NCBI GenBank assembly: GCA_013373175.1
Contig: JABXII010000008.1
Span: 78,009-142,008 of the forward strand
Length of the DNA: 64,000 nt
Source of the DNA: Campylobacteraceae bacterium
Lineage (GTDB): Bacteria > Campylobacterota > Campylobacteria > Campylobacterales > Arcobacteraceae
Reading direction: 5' to 3'
This document shows positions 15,461 to 23,392 of this stretch, in pieces (the stretch's first letter is position 1; each line of letters starts with the position of its first letter). Under the pieces are notes generated by a model. That model ran no database searches and was not told where the DNA came from. It saw nothing but the letters and a program-made list of their open reading frames with translations. Made by a program: the position numbers and the translations under genes.

Positions 15461-16423
15461 CTATACTAAACCATTTACTATGTTAATAGGTTTTTTCCCT
15501 TCTAATACTCTTTTTGCATTTAATGCTGCTTTTTGTCTCATCTCAAACTGAGCTTTATCACTATAATAAGCAGAATGAGGATTTATAATAAGCCTACCAT
15601 CAAGCCACTCTTCTCTTGCTTTCCAAGCATCAATTAATTTACCACTTTTAGGTGGTTCACTTGGAAGAACATCAAGGTTTACACAATTTAAATGTCCAGA
15701 TTTTAAAGCATCATATAAAACATCTAAATCTTTTACTATTGCACCCCTTGCAGTATTTACAATAGATGCACCTTTTTTCATTTTTGAAATAAACTCTTCA
15801 TCTATCATTGCATTAGTCTCTTCATTTAAAGGGCAATTAATAGAAATTATATCACTAGTTTTTAATAATTCATCAAGGCTTTCAAATCTCTTAGCACCAA
15901 GCATTTTTTCAGTACCTGCACTCAAATATGGGTCATAAAATGAAGTTTGGAATCTTAGGGCATTTGCTTTTAATAAAACACTTCCACCAATTCTTCCTGC
16001 TCCAATAACACCTAATTTATAATCACTTGTTCTTTTTATGTTTTTTAAAGTATTCGCCTGCCATGAACCATCTTTATAATCTTTAGCTTGATAATTATAT
16101 CTACTAATTCCCCTTGCAATATTCATAATCATTGCAATTGCAGTATCACTTACTTCATCAGTACCATAATCAGGTGTATTTGATGCGTAAATGCCTTTTT
16201 GTTTTATATATTCTAAATCTTGAAATACATCATAACCTACACCATATCTAACAAGTGCTTTTAGCTTTGGTAATTTATCAATAAATTCATTTGTAATTTG
16301 ATGATGCCAAACTAATAAAACCTCAATATCTTCATGTAACTCTTTTGATAATTCATCACCTAAAATATCCAATTCTATATCTGGATTTATTACCTTATCT
16401 GTAATATAAACCTTATTACTCAA
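15461..16423 (-). CDS. D-isomer-specific 2-hydroxyacid dehydrogenase
   Basis: NAD-dependent D-2-hydroxyacid dehydrogenase, 320 residues. Rossmann motif VIGAGRIGGSVL, catalytic Arg in NTARGAIVKD, Glu in LDVLPSEPP and His in NPHSAYYS are all present. A GTG at 16477 keeps the frame open, but TATAAT lies only two bases upstream of it, so that GTG should be at or before the transcription start. TTG 16423 has AAGGAAGGA upstream and gives MSNKVYITDKVINPD, the usual family beginning; I prefer it. Divergent from the TRAP operon, so its 2-hydroxy or 2-oxo acid may be the TRAP substrate (inference). Confidence 0.88.
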   Translation of the reverse strand: MSNKVYITDKVINPDIELDILGDELSKELHEDIEVLLVWHHQITNEFIDKLPKLKALVRYGVGYDVFQDLEYIKQKGIYASNTPDYGTDEVSDTAIAMIMNIARGISRYNYQAKDYKDGSWQANTLKNIKRTSDYKLGVIGAGRIGGSVLLKANALRFQTSFYDPYLSAGTEKMLGAKRFESLDELLKTSDIISINCPLNEETNAMIDEEFISKMKKGASIVNTARGAIVKDLDVLYDALKSGHLNCVNLDVLPSEPPKSGKLIDAWKAREEWLDGRLIINPHSAYYSDKAQFEMRQKAALNAKRVLEGKKPINIVNGLV

Positions 16424-16473
16424 TTTATTATTTCCTTCCTTTATTAATATTCTTATGACGACTCTTTTATTTT

Positions 16474-16490
16474 GCACAATTATAGCACAA
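16474..16490 (-). promoter_or_regulatory. Promoter with TTGTGC direct repeats
   Basis: On the minus strand TTGTGC occurs at 16485-16490 and again at 16474-16479, exactly 11 bp apart, with TATAAT (16479-16484) between; TGC directly before it makes an extended -10. A third TTGTGC lies at 16632-16637 on the plus strand toward dctP. Likely operator for a shared regulator of the divergent genes. Confidence 0.5.
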
Positions 16491-16695
16491 CAATATTAGT
16501 AGTTTTAAAGATAAATAAAATAAGGATTTATTAAGCATCCTAAAATCGTAAAATGTGAAATAAATGTATTAAAATATTGAATTTTCTATAGAATAATAAA
16601 TACAAAATATTACAGAAAATAACCATATTAATTGTGCAACATAAGTAAAATTTTGTCATACTAGTGGTGTAATTTAAACGCAAAAAGGGGATAAA

Positions 16696-17709
16696 ATGAA
16701 ATTAACAAAATTTAAAGGACTGGTTTTAGCGGGTATGCTTGCAGCTACAAGTTTAAGTGCAGCTACGTGGAAGTACGCTTTTGGGGAAGGTGTAAGTGAT
16801 CCTCAGGGAATATATGCAACAGCATTTAAAGATTTCATTGAAGATAACTCAAGACATAAGATTGAACTTTATAAAGTTGGTTCTTTAGGTGAAGAAGCAG
16901 ATATGATGGAACAAGCAAAAGCTGGTTTATTACAATTTATTGGTCAATCAACAGGATATATGGGTGGAACAATTCCTCAAATGGATGTTTTCACTGTACC
17001 ATATGTTCTTCCAACAGATACAAAAGAACTTGACTACTTTTTCAAAAATTCTAAAGTAGTTAATGAAATGCTACCAAAAATCTTTAATAAACATGGTTTA
17101 GAACTTTTAGCTATTTTCCCAGAAGGTGAAATGGCAGTTACAACTATGGAAGAGTTTAGAAGCCCAGCAGATTTAAAGGGTAAAAAAATGAGAGTAATGC
17201 CAGGTTCTCCTATTTTAGTAGAAACTTATGAGGCATTTGGTGCTTCTCCTCAACCTATGACTTGGGGTGACTTAGTTGGTGCTCTTAAAACTGGAATGGT
17301 TGATGGTCAAGAAAACCCAACAGTATGGATTGAAGCTTATGGATTAGATGAGTTAACTAAAGTACTTACTTATACTGGACACGGTCACTTTAATGCTTCA
17401 GTAAGTGCAAATAAAAAATTCTTTGATGGATTAGGAAAAAGAGACAAAAGATTAGTTCAAGAAGCAGCTAAATATGCTCAAAAAGTTATTTTAGAAGAAG
17501 CTCAAAAACTAGATGCAATTGGGATTGGAAGAATTGTAAAAACAAATCCTAGTTATAAAATCAATATGTTAACAAAAGAAGAAAGAGCTGTATTTAAAAA
17601 AGCAGCCCAAAAAGTGCAAGATTCATTTGCTTCAAAAAGTGCTTCTAATAAAAAGATTATGGATCAAATCAAAAGAGATTTAACAGAAGCAGAAAAAAAT
17701 ACAAAGTAA
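16696..17709 (+). CDS. dctP: TRAP transporter solute-binding protein (DctP family)
   Basis: Periplasmic binding protein, 337 residues, with a signal peptide (residues 1-22, GLVLAGMLAATSLSA) and mature start ATWKYAFGE. DctP-family features include YMGGTIPQMDVFTVPYVL, the LKGKKMRVMPGSPILVET segment with the substrate-carboxylate arginine, and ALKTGMVDGQENPTVW. It captures a carboxylate for the QM permease. Strong AAAAGGGG ribosome site. A hairpin between it and dctQ probably raises its expression over the permease, as usual for binding proteins. Substrate unknown. Confidence 0.92.
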   Translation: MKLTKFKGLVLAGMLAATSLSAATWKYAFGEGVSDPQGIYATAFKDFIEDNSRHKIELYKVGSLGEEADMMEQAKAGLLQFIGQSTGYMGGTIPQMDVFTVPYVLPTDTKELDYFFKNSKVVNEMLPKIFNKHGLELLAIFPEGEMAVTTMEEFRSPADLKGKKMRVMPGSPILVETYEAFGASPQPMTWGDLVGALKTGMVDGQENPTVWIEAYGLDELTKVLTYTGHGHFNASVSANKKFFDGLGKRDKRLVQEAAKYAQKVILEEAQKLDAIGIGRIVKTNPSYKINMLTKEERAVFKKAAQKVQDSFASKSASNKKIMDQIKRDLTEAEKNTK

Positions 17710-17714
17710 TACAT

Positions 17715-17743
17715 AAAATATCTAGCTTTTAGCTAGGTATTTT
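17715..17743 (+). terminator. Intercistronic hairpin (attenuator/mRNA stabiliser) after dctP
   Basis: AAAATA-t-CTAGC / GCTAG-g-TATTTT with a five-base loop lies in the 48-base gap between dctP and dctQ. Hairpins at this position commonly give binding proteins higher mRNA levels than permeases. No long T-run follows, so read-through is expected. Confidence 0.6.
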
Positions 17744-17757
17744 ACAAAGGGGAAGAT

Positions 17758-18351
17758 ATGTTCAAAAATAAAAATGAGAACTTGCCTGAAAATTCAAAGA
17801 CTAAAAATCCATTTTATAAAGCAGTAGATTTCTTAGATTTAATGCTTAGTCGATTTGAAGAATTTATGTTAGCTATTGGTGTTATTGCAATGGCAGTAGT
17901 AACAATTGTTTCGGTTGTTACAAGATTTATTTTTAATGACGCTTTAACTGTTACTGATGAATTAAATATGATATTTATAATTGTAGTTACTTTTGCAGGA
18001 CTTAGTTATGCAGCAAGAAATGCAAGACACATTAGAATGTCAGCTATTTATGATGCTTTATCAAAACCAGCAAGGAAAATTGTAATAATATTTATTTCCT
18101 CAGTCACAGCTTTTTTTATGTTTGTACTAACATATTATTCATATAGTTATATTGTAGAAGTTTATGAAAGTGGAAGAATTCTTCCTGCTTTAGGAATTCC
18201 TGTATTTTATATATATTTATGGGTTCCTATTGGTTTTGCTATCACAGGTTTACAATATAGTTTTACAGTTATCAAAAACCTAAGGAAAAAAGATGTTTTT
18301 CTTTCTACAAAGGTACAAGATGGCTATAAAGAAACAAATATTGAAGTGTAA
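17758..18351 (+). CDS. dctQ: TRAP transporter small permease (DctQ family)
   Basis: Four-helix membrane protein, 197 residues. A charged cytosolic N-terminus of about 35 residues is followed by EEFMLAIGVIAMAVVTIVSVVTRFIF, the conserved DELNMIFIIVVTFAGLSYAARNARHIRM helix-loop, and two more helices. These match the DctQ signature, including A-x-R-N-x-x-HIRM. It pairs with DctM in the inner membrane. Strong GGGGAAG ribosome site; nine bases separate its stop from dctM. Confidence 0.9.
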   Translation: MFKNKNENLPENSKTKNPFYKAVDFLDLMLSRFEEFMLAIGVIAMAVVTIVSVVTRFIFNDALTVTDELNMIFIIVVTFAGLSYAARNARHIRMSAIYDALSKPARKIVIIFISSVTAFFMFVLTYYSYSYIVEVYESGRILPALGIPVFYIYLWVPIGFAITGLQYSFTVIKNLRKKDVFLSTKVQDGYKETNIEV

Positions 18352-18360
18352 GGCTTAATC

Positions 18361-20070
18361 ATGAAAACAAATATATTAAAAAAACTATTACTTCTATCTT
18401 TATTTCTGTTTAGTATTGCTTCAAATACATTTGCACAAGATAAAGTTTCTTTAATGATAGAAGAGATTCAGCCCTTAAAAAAAGAGAGCACTTTTTTAAC
18501 TACTGTATATGGATACTCAGAAGCAGAAGATTTTAGTAGTCATAAATGGCAATTAGTAGAAGTAGTTTTTAGAGATCAAAGTTTTAATAGCATCTTATTA
18601 GAAACAGAGACAGATAAAAGAGGGATGTGGGAAATTATTGATGCAGATATTACTTCTTTATCTGATGGTGAAATTTCCATAGAAGCAACAATGGTTGATG
18701 AGTATGGAGATATTTTAGGTACTACAACTTCAACTGAAATAAAAGATACAAGTTTTAGTTTATATGAATTTCTAAAGAATAACATAGCAACTTCTATTTT
18801 TGTATTAATGGTTGTTTTACTTCTTTTAGGTTTTCCTATGAAAATACCATTAATAGCAGGGACAACTTTTGGTATATATTTACTTTTTGATTCTGATTTT
18901 TCAAAAATGCAATTTGTAGTACAGCAAATGATGGCAGGGATTAGGCCAGCTGCATTAATTGCAGTACCAATGTTTATACTTTCCGCTGATATTATGACAA
19001 GAGGGCATTCAGCTGAGAAACTAATTGATTTAGTAATGGCCTTTGTAAGACATATAAAAGGTGGACTTGCAATTAGTACAGCTGGAGCTTGTACAATGTT
19101 TGGTGCTGTTTCAGGTTCAACGCAAGCTACAGTTGTTGCAATAGGTTCGCCTTTAAGACCAAGACTTAAAAAAGGTGGATATAAAGATTCATTTATTTTA
19201 GCACTTATTGTAAACTCTAGTGATATCGCATTTTTAATTCCACCAAGTATTGGAATGATTATCTATGGAATTGTTGCAAAGACTTCTATTCCTGAACTAT
19301 TTATTGCAGGAATTGGTCCTGGACTTTTAATACTATTATTATTTTCTATATATAGTATTATTTATGCCTATCGACATAATATTCCAACAGAACCAAAAGC
19401 TTCATGGCGTGAACGATTTACAGCTTTATATAAAGCTCTTTGGCCTTTAGGTTTTCCTGCAATTATTGTAGGTGGTATTTTTGGTGGAATCTTTAGTCCA
19501 ACGGAAGCTGCTGCTGTAAGTGTTGCTTATGCAATATTCTTAGAAGGTTTTATTTTTAAAACAATGAAATTAAAAGATTTTTATGCAACTGCAAAATCTA
19601 CAGGTTTAGTAACAGCAGTTGTATTTATTTTAGTTGGTGCAGGAGCTGGTTTTGCGTGGGTTTTATCTTATGCACAAGTTCCACAAGAGATATTAAGCTC
19701 AATTGGAATTAGTGAGATGGGACCTTATGGAGTTCTTGCTGTTATTTCAATAGCATTCTTTGTTGGTTGTATGTTTGTTGACCCAATTGTTGTTATTTTA
19801 GTTTTAGTACCAATTTTTGCCCCTGTAGTTAATGCAGTTGGCTTAGACCCAGTACTTGTTGGTACAATTATTACACTACAAGTTGCAATTGGTTCTGCAA
19901 CTCCGCCATTTGGTTGTGATATATTTACAGCAATTGCAGTATTTAAAAGACCATATATTGAAGTTATAAAAGGTACACCACCATTTATTTTTATCCTTTT
20001 AAGTGTTTCTGTGGCATTAATATTTTTCCCACAAATTGCACTATTTTTAAGGGATATTGCTTTTAGATAA
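18361..20070 (+). CDS. dctM: TRAP transporter large permease (DctM) with extra N-terminal periplasmic domain
   Basis: 569 residues, about 140 longer than a usual DctM. Residues 1-25 look like a cleavable signal peptide (LLLLSLFLFSIASNTFA). Residues ~26-132 form a soluble beta-rich domain whose end (RGMWEIIDADITSLSDGEIS then ATMVDEYGDILG) resembles bacterial Ig-like repeats. From residue ~140 (ATSIFVLMVVLLLLGFPMKIP) a complete DctM begins, with PALIAVPMF-type, SGSTQATVVAIGSPL and ATPPFGCDIFTAIA motifs. The extra domain would sit in the periplasm near the binding-protein docking face. The frame is continuous and no frameshift is evident, so this looks like a real fusion. Confidence 0.9.
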   Translation: MKTNILKKLLLLSLFLFSIASNTFAQDKVSLMIEEIQPLKKESTFLTTVYGYSEAEDFSSHKWQLVEVVFRDQSFNSILLETETDKRGMWEIIDADITSLSDGEISIEATMVDEYGDILGTTTSTEIKDTSFSLYEFLKNNIATSIFVLMVVLLLLGFPMKIPLIAGTTFGIYLLFDSDFSKMQFVVQQMMAGIRPAALIAVPMFILSADIMTRGHSAEKLIDLVMAFVRHIKGGLAISTAGACTMFGAVSGSTQATVVAIGSPLRPRLKKGGYKDSFILALIVNSSDIAFLIPPSIGMIIYGIVAKTSIPELFIAGIGPGLLILLLFSIYSIIYAYRHNIPTEPKASWRERFTALYKALWPLGFPAIIVGGIFGGIFSPTEAAAVSVAYAIFLEGFIFKTMKLKDFYATAKSTGLVTAVVFILVGAGAGFAWVLSYAQVPQEILSSIGISEMGPYGVLAVISIAFFVGCMFVDPIVVILVLVPIFAPVVNAVGLDPVLVGTIITLQVAIGSATPPFGCDIFTAIAVFKRPYIEVIKGTPPFIFILLSVSVALIFFPQIALFLRDIAFR

Positions 20071-20098
20071 AATATTGAGTTAATATTAAGGACGAGGA

Positions 20099-20539
20099 AT
20101 GTTTACAAAAATACTAGTTCCATTAGATGGTTCAGATAAGTCTTTTGAGGCTTTAGATTTTGCAAGTAATATTGCAAAAAAATATGATGCAGAAGTATTC
20201 TTACTCTCTGTATTTAGAAAATATAGTTTTATGGAAGGTTCTTTTGCTTCTTTAAATAGTGGTATTGATAAAGATAATTTAGAAGATGCTTTAAGAGAAT
20301 CTTCAAAGGAAATAGTATCAGAAGGAAAAGAGATATTAAAGAATAATGAAGTAACAAAAGTAAGAGCTTTTGTGAAAACGGGAGCAGCAGCAAAAGAGAT
20401 TTTAAAGTTTAGTAAAGATAATAATATTGATTTGATTATAATTGGTTCAAAAGGACAGGGCGAACTTTCTGGATATTTATTAGGTGGAGTTTCACATAAG
20501 GTTACAGGATTAGCCAAATGTCCAGTGATGGTTATATAA
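20099..20539 (+). CDS. Universal stress protein (UspA family)
   Basis: 146-residue UspA-fold protein. It starts MFTKILVPLDGSDKSFEALDFA and ends with the ATP-binding loop IIGSKGQGELSGYLLGGVSHKV, matching the G-2x-G-9x-G-S/T pattern, so it probably binds ATP. Located 28 bases behind dctM. In Halomonas TeaABC, a Usp protein (TeaD) encoded with a TRAP transporter binds ATP and regulates uptake, and a similar regulatory role is plausible here. Confidence 0.9.
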   Translation: MFTKILVPLDGSDKSFEALDFASNIAKKYDAEVFLLSVFRKYSFMEGSFASLNSGIDKDNLEDALRESSKEIVSEGKEILKNNEVTKVRAFVKTGAAAKEILKFSKDNNIDLIIIGSKGQGELSGYLLGGVSHKVTGLAKCPVMVI

Positions 20540-20560
20540 TTTAGAAATATCAATATTTTA

Positions 20561-20569
20561 TGGTATAAT
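20561..20569 (+). promoter_or_regulatory. Extended -10 promoter of thiI
   Basis: TGgTATAAT (hexamer 20564-20569) lies 33 bases before the thiI start in the gap after the usp gene. No convincing -35 is visible. Confidence 0.6.
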
Positions 20570-20602
20570 CGCGCCTTTATAAAATAATAAGGTATTTGAA
20601 TA

Positions 20603-22066
20603 ATGAGTGAACCAAAAGCAAAGACGCAAAAGTTTATTGTTAAGTTTTTTCCAGAAGTAATGGTAAAAGGAAGTAAAGCAAAAAGGCAAATGATTGACCA
20701 GCTTTACAGTAATATAAGAACAATACTAGAGCGAATTAGCAAAGATATTGAGTATAAAAAGTTTTTTGATAAGATTGAAATTGTATGTCCAATTGAAGTA
20801 GTAGTAGAAGTTAGAGAAAGCTTACTAAATACTTCTGGAATAGAACTTGTTCTAGAAGCTTTACAGTTTGATAATATTTCAACAATTGATGAAATGAAAG
20901 AGATTGTAAATAAGTATACAGCAAAAGAAGTACAAGGTAAGACTTTTGTTGTAAGAGCAAAAAGAACAGGACAACAAGAGTTTAAATCAACTGATATGGA
21001 AAGAAATATTGGTGGCTATATGCTAGCACAAAATCCAAACTCAAAAGGTGTTGATTTAAGAAATGCAGAAGTTACTATTAATATAGAACTTATTCATAAA
21101 CAATTAAATATTATTACTCAAAAATACCAAGGTTTATCAGGTTTTCCTATTGGAACACAAGGTGATATTTTATCCCTTATGTCAGGTGGTTTTGATTCAA
21201 CTATAGCTTCATATTTGACTATGAAAAGAGGAATTAAAACACACTTTGTTTTCTTTAATCTTGGTGGAATAGCTCACGAAATTGGAGTTAAGCAAGTTGC
21301 TTATTATCTTTGGAATAAATATGGAAGTTCACATAGAATAACTTTTACCTCAGTTCCTTTTGAAGATGTAGTAACAGAAATTTTTAACTCAACTAGCCAA
21401 TCATATATGGGTGTTACATTAAAAAGATTAATGCTTATAGCTTCTGAGAAAATTGCTGATAAAATGGGAATTGAAGCACTTCTTACAGGAGAAAGTGTTG
21501 CTCAAGTATCAAGTCAAACCTTAAGAAACCTTGCTTTAATTGACCAAGTTACAAATAAACTTGTATTAAGACCATTAGCAACTATGAATAAACCTGAAAT
21601 TATGGAAATGGCTAATAAAATTGGAACTAGAAGATTCGCAGAATCTATGCCAGAATATTGTGGTGTAATTTCACAAAATCCAATTACTCATGGTTCTTTT
21701 TCTAGAATGGAAAAAGAAGCAGAAAAATTCAATTATGAAGTTTTAGATAAAGCTGTAGAAGATGCAATCACAATCAATGTAGATGAAATTGATGCGGATG
21801 TTAATGATATAGGGCAGGTTGATGTTGTAAATGATATTTCAAGTGGAAAATATACAATTATTGATATTAGACAAAGTGATGATTGTATAGAAACTTCTTG
21901 TGAAACTATAAAAATACCATTTTTTAAACTAAAATCACAGTTTGAAAAACTTCCTCAAGACAAAGAGTATCTTTTCTATTGTGACAAAGGTATTTTAAGT
22001 CAATTACATGCTCAATATTTAATTGATTCAAAGGGATATAAAAATATTAAAGTGTATAGACCATAG
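20603..22066 (+). CDS. thiI: tRNA 4-thiouridine synthetase / sulfurtransferase ThiI
   Basis: 487 residues with the three ThiI modules: N-terminal ferredoxin-like/THUMP region (1-170), PP-loop adenylation domain with SGGFDS at 194-199, and a C-terminal rhodanese domain. The redox cysteine pair of long ThiI proteins is present as Cys353 (MPEYCGVIS) and Cys460 (LFYCDKGIL). It thiolates U8 of tRNA and may feed sulfur to thiamine thiazole synthesis. Monocistronic: own promoter upstream and a hairpin that overlaps its stop codon. Confidence 0.95.
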   Translation: MSEPKAKTQKFIVKFFPEVMVKGSKAKRQMIDQLYSNIRTILERISKDIEYKKFFDKIEIVCPIEVVVEVRESLLNTSGIELVLEALQFDNISTIDEMKEIVNKYTAKEVQGKTFVVRAKRTGQQEFKSTDMERNIGGYMLAQNPNSKGVDLRNAEVTINIELIHKQLNIITQKYQGLSGFPIGTQGDILSLMSGGFDSTIASYLTMKRGIKTHFVFFNLGGIAHEIGVKQVAYYLWNKYGSSHRITFTSVPFEDVVTEIFNSTSQSYMGVTLKRLMLIASEKIADKMGIEALLTGESVAQVSSQTLRNLALIDQVTNKLVLRPLATMNKPEIMEMANKIGTRRFAESMPEYCGVISQNPITHGSFSRMEKEAEKFNYEVLDKAVEDAITINVDEIDADVNDIGQVDVVNDISSGKYTIIDIRQSDDCIETSCETIKIPFFKLKSQFEKLPQDKEYLFYCDKGILSQLHAQYLIDSKGYKNIKVYRP

Positions 22067-22082
22067 TGGTCTATACTTTTTT
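22054..22082. terminator. Terminator of thiI, overlapping its stop codon
   Basis: GTATAGACCA / TGGTCTATAC form a 10-bp stem whose three-base loop is the TAG stop of thiI, followed by six T. The opposite gene (lipocalin) ends right beside it, so it may act both ways. Confidence 0.85.
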
Positions 22083-22083
22083 A

Positions 22084-22596
22084 TTATTCTTGAATTGTCC
22101 AAATAAGTTTAGATAAATCATAATCTAAAGACTCTAATCTTTTTAAAATCTTTTCTTTTGTATCTTCATCTAGTTTTTTAGTTCTTGATAAAATCCATAA
22201 ATACTCTTTGCTTGGTTCACTAATTACAGCATAAGAATAGTTTTTATCAAGCATTATAATCCAATAGTCTCCAAAAAAAGGCCAGAAGAATGAAACTTTT
22301 AATTTAGAGTTTGTATCATCAACAGCATAAGCTTCTCCTACTGCTTCAGTTTTTTCACCAGTAGTTATTTTAGTACATCTATTGATAACTTTGATTTCAT
22401 CATCTTCTTTTATACTATACGTTGCAGTAACGTTTTTACAATCTTTTTCAAACTTGTGTTCATATCTTGCTATTTCATACCACGAACCAAGATATCTATC
22501 TAAATCTACACTTGGTACACTTTTGATGTTTGGATCTTTATGTGAACAAGCAGTAAATAAAAATATTGTAATTATACTAAGAAATATATATTTCAT
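22084..22596 (-). CDS. blc: Lipocalin family lipoprotein (Blc-like)
   Basis: Bacterial lipocalin, 170 residues. Lipoprotein signal with lipobox FTAC (Cys17) in LSIITIFLFTACSHKD, then the lipocalin hallmark YLGSWYEIARYEHKFEKDC and the WILSRTKKLDEDTKEKIL C-terminal helix. Anchored probably to the outer membrane, where Blc proteins bind fatty acids or lysophospholipids. 67 bases behind the DUF4130-type gene. A second, non-lipoprotein lipocalin occurs at 38838-39377. Confidence 0.9.
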   Translation of the reverse strand: MKYIFLSIITIFLFTACSHKDPNIKSVPSVDLDRYLGSWYEIARYEHKFEKDCKNVTATYSIKEDDEIKVINRCTKITTGEKTEAVGEAYAVDDTNSKLKVSFFWPFFGDYWIIMLDKNYSYAVISEPSKEYLWILSRTKKLDEDTKEKILKRLESLDYDLSKLIWTIQE

Positions 22597-22663
22597 TTTA
22601 GTTTCCCTTTTTTCTTTTAGTATATATAAAAATAGTGTTTTTTAGTAGGTATTTTATAGAAGT

Positions 22664-23392
22664 TTATAAAAACTCAGTCATATATGTTCTATATAAAAGA
22701 GGAACAAAGTTTTGTTGGCACTTCTTGTTCTCTCTTGTTTCAATAGCAATACTTTCAAAAAAAGTAGTCCAAAGTTTTTTAAACTTTTCTTCCTTTTGTG
22801 ATAGTTTTGGTTCTTCAAAAGATGCAACATTTTGAACTCCTAAAAAGTCACTACTTTTTATAAAAGCAAGTTTTCTATTTATATCATGGATAATATAGTT
22901 TTGATTGTTTAATCTTTTTAAAAAATGTTTGCCTAAAAAATAGACTACATTAAACTTTGTTTCTATTTTTGCATATAAAGTTCCATCCTCAAGCTCTTCA
23001 AATCTAGTAAAACCATACATTTTATGAACATGCCTAAATAGTTCTTTTTCTAAGTTTTGTAAATAGAAAACTTCCTTTTGGTTTATATTAAAAAGTTCAT
23101 TACTATCTTTAAAGCCCAAAATAATATATTTTAGAAGCTCTAATTCAAACTCTTTTGTATCACACATAAAAATATTAAGTATTAGTTCAAAACATTTTTT
23201 AGGAAACTTTTTTTTAATAGCTTCTAAGACTTTTAAGCTTTTTTCTTTGTCTTCTTTTATTTCTACTATCTCATCTAAAAGTAGGGTGTCTGGAACTTTA
23301 CTTACAATTTCTTTTGGTTGTAGTTTTTCATAATATACCTCATAAACTAAAGTTAAAAATCCTTCAAAGGTTTTGTCATATACTAAAATCAT
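22664..23392 (-). CDS. TIGR03915/DUF4130-type DNA-metabolism protein
   Basis: 242 residues matching the family always found next to the radical SAM protein encoded just upstream. Typical features: N-terminal VYDKTFEGFLTLVYEVYYEK, the region HVHKMYGFTRFEEL, and IIHDINRKLAFI near residue 170. TIGR03915 proteins are named probable DNA metabolism proteins, and in part of the genomes are fused to a uracil-DNA-glycosylase-like domain; no such domain is present here. Four-base ATGA overlap with the radical SAM gene shows co-translation. Reaction unknown. Confidence 0.82.
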   Translation of the reverse strand: MILVYDKTFEGFLTLVYEVYYEKLQPKEIVSKVPDTLLLDEIVEIKEDKEKSLKVLEAIKKKFPKKCFELILNIFMCDTKEFELELLKYIILGFKDSNELFNINQKEVFYLQNLEKELFRHVHKMYGFTRFEELEDGTLYAKIETKFNVVYFLGKHFLKRLNNQNYIIHDINRKLAFIKSSDFLGVQNVASFEEPKLSQKEEKFKKLWTTFFESIAIETRENKKCQQNFVPLLYRTYMTEFL

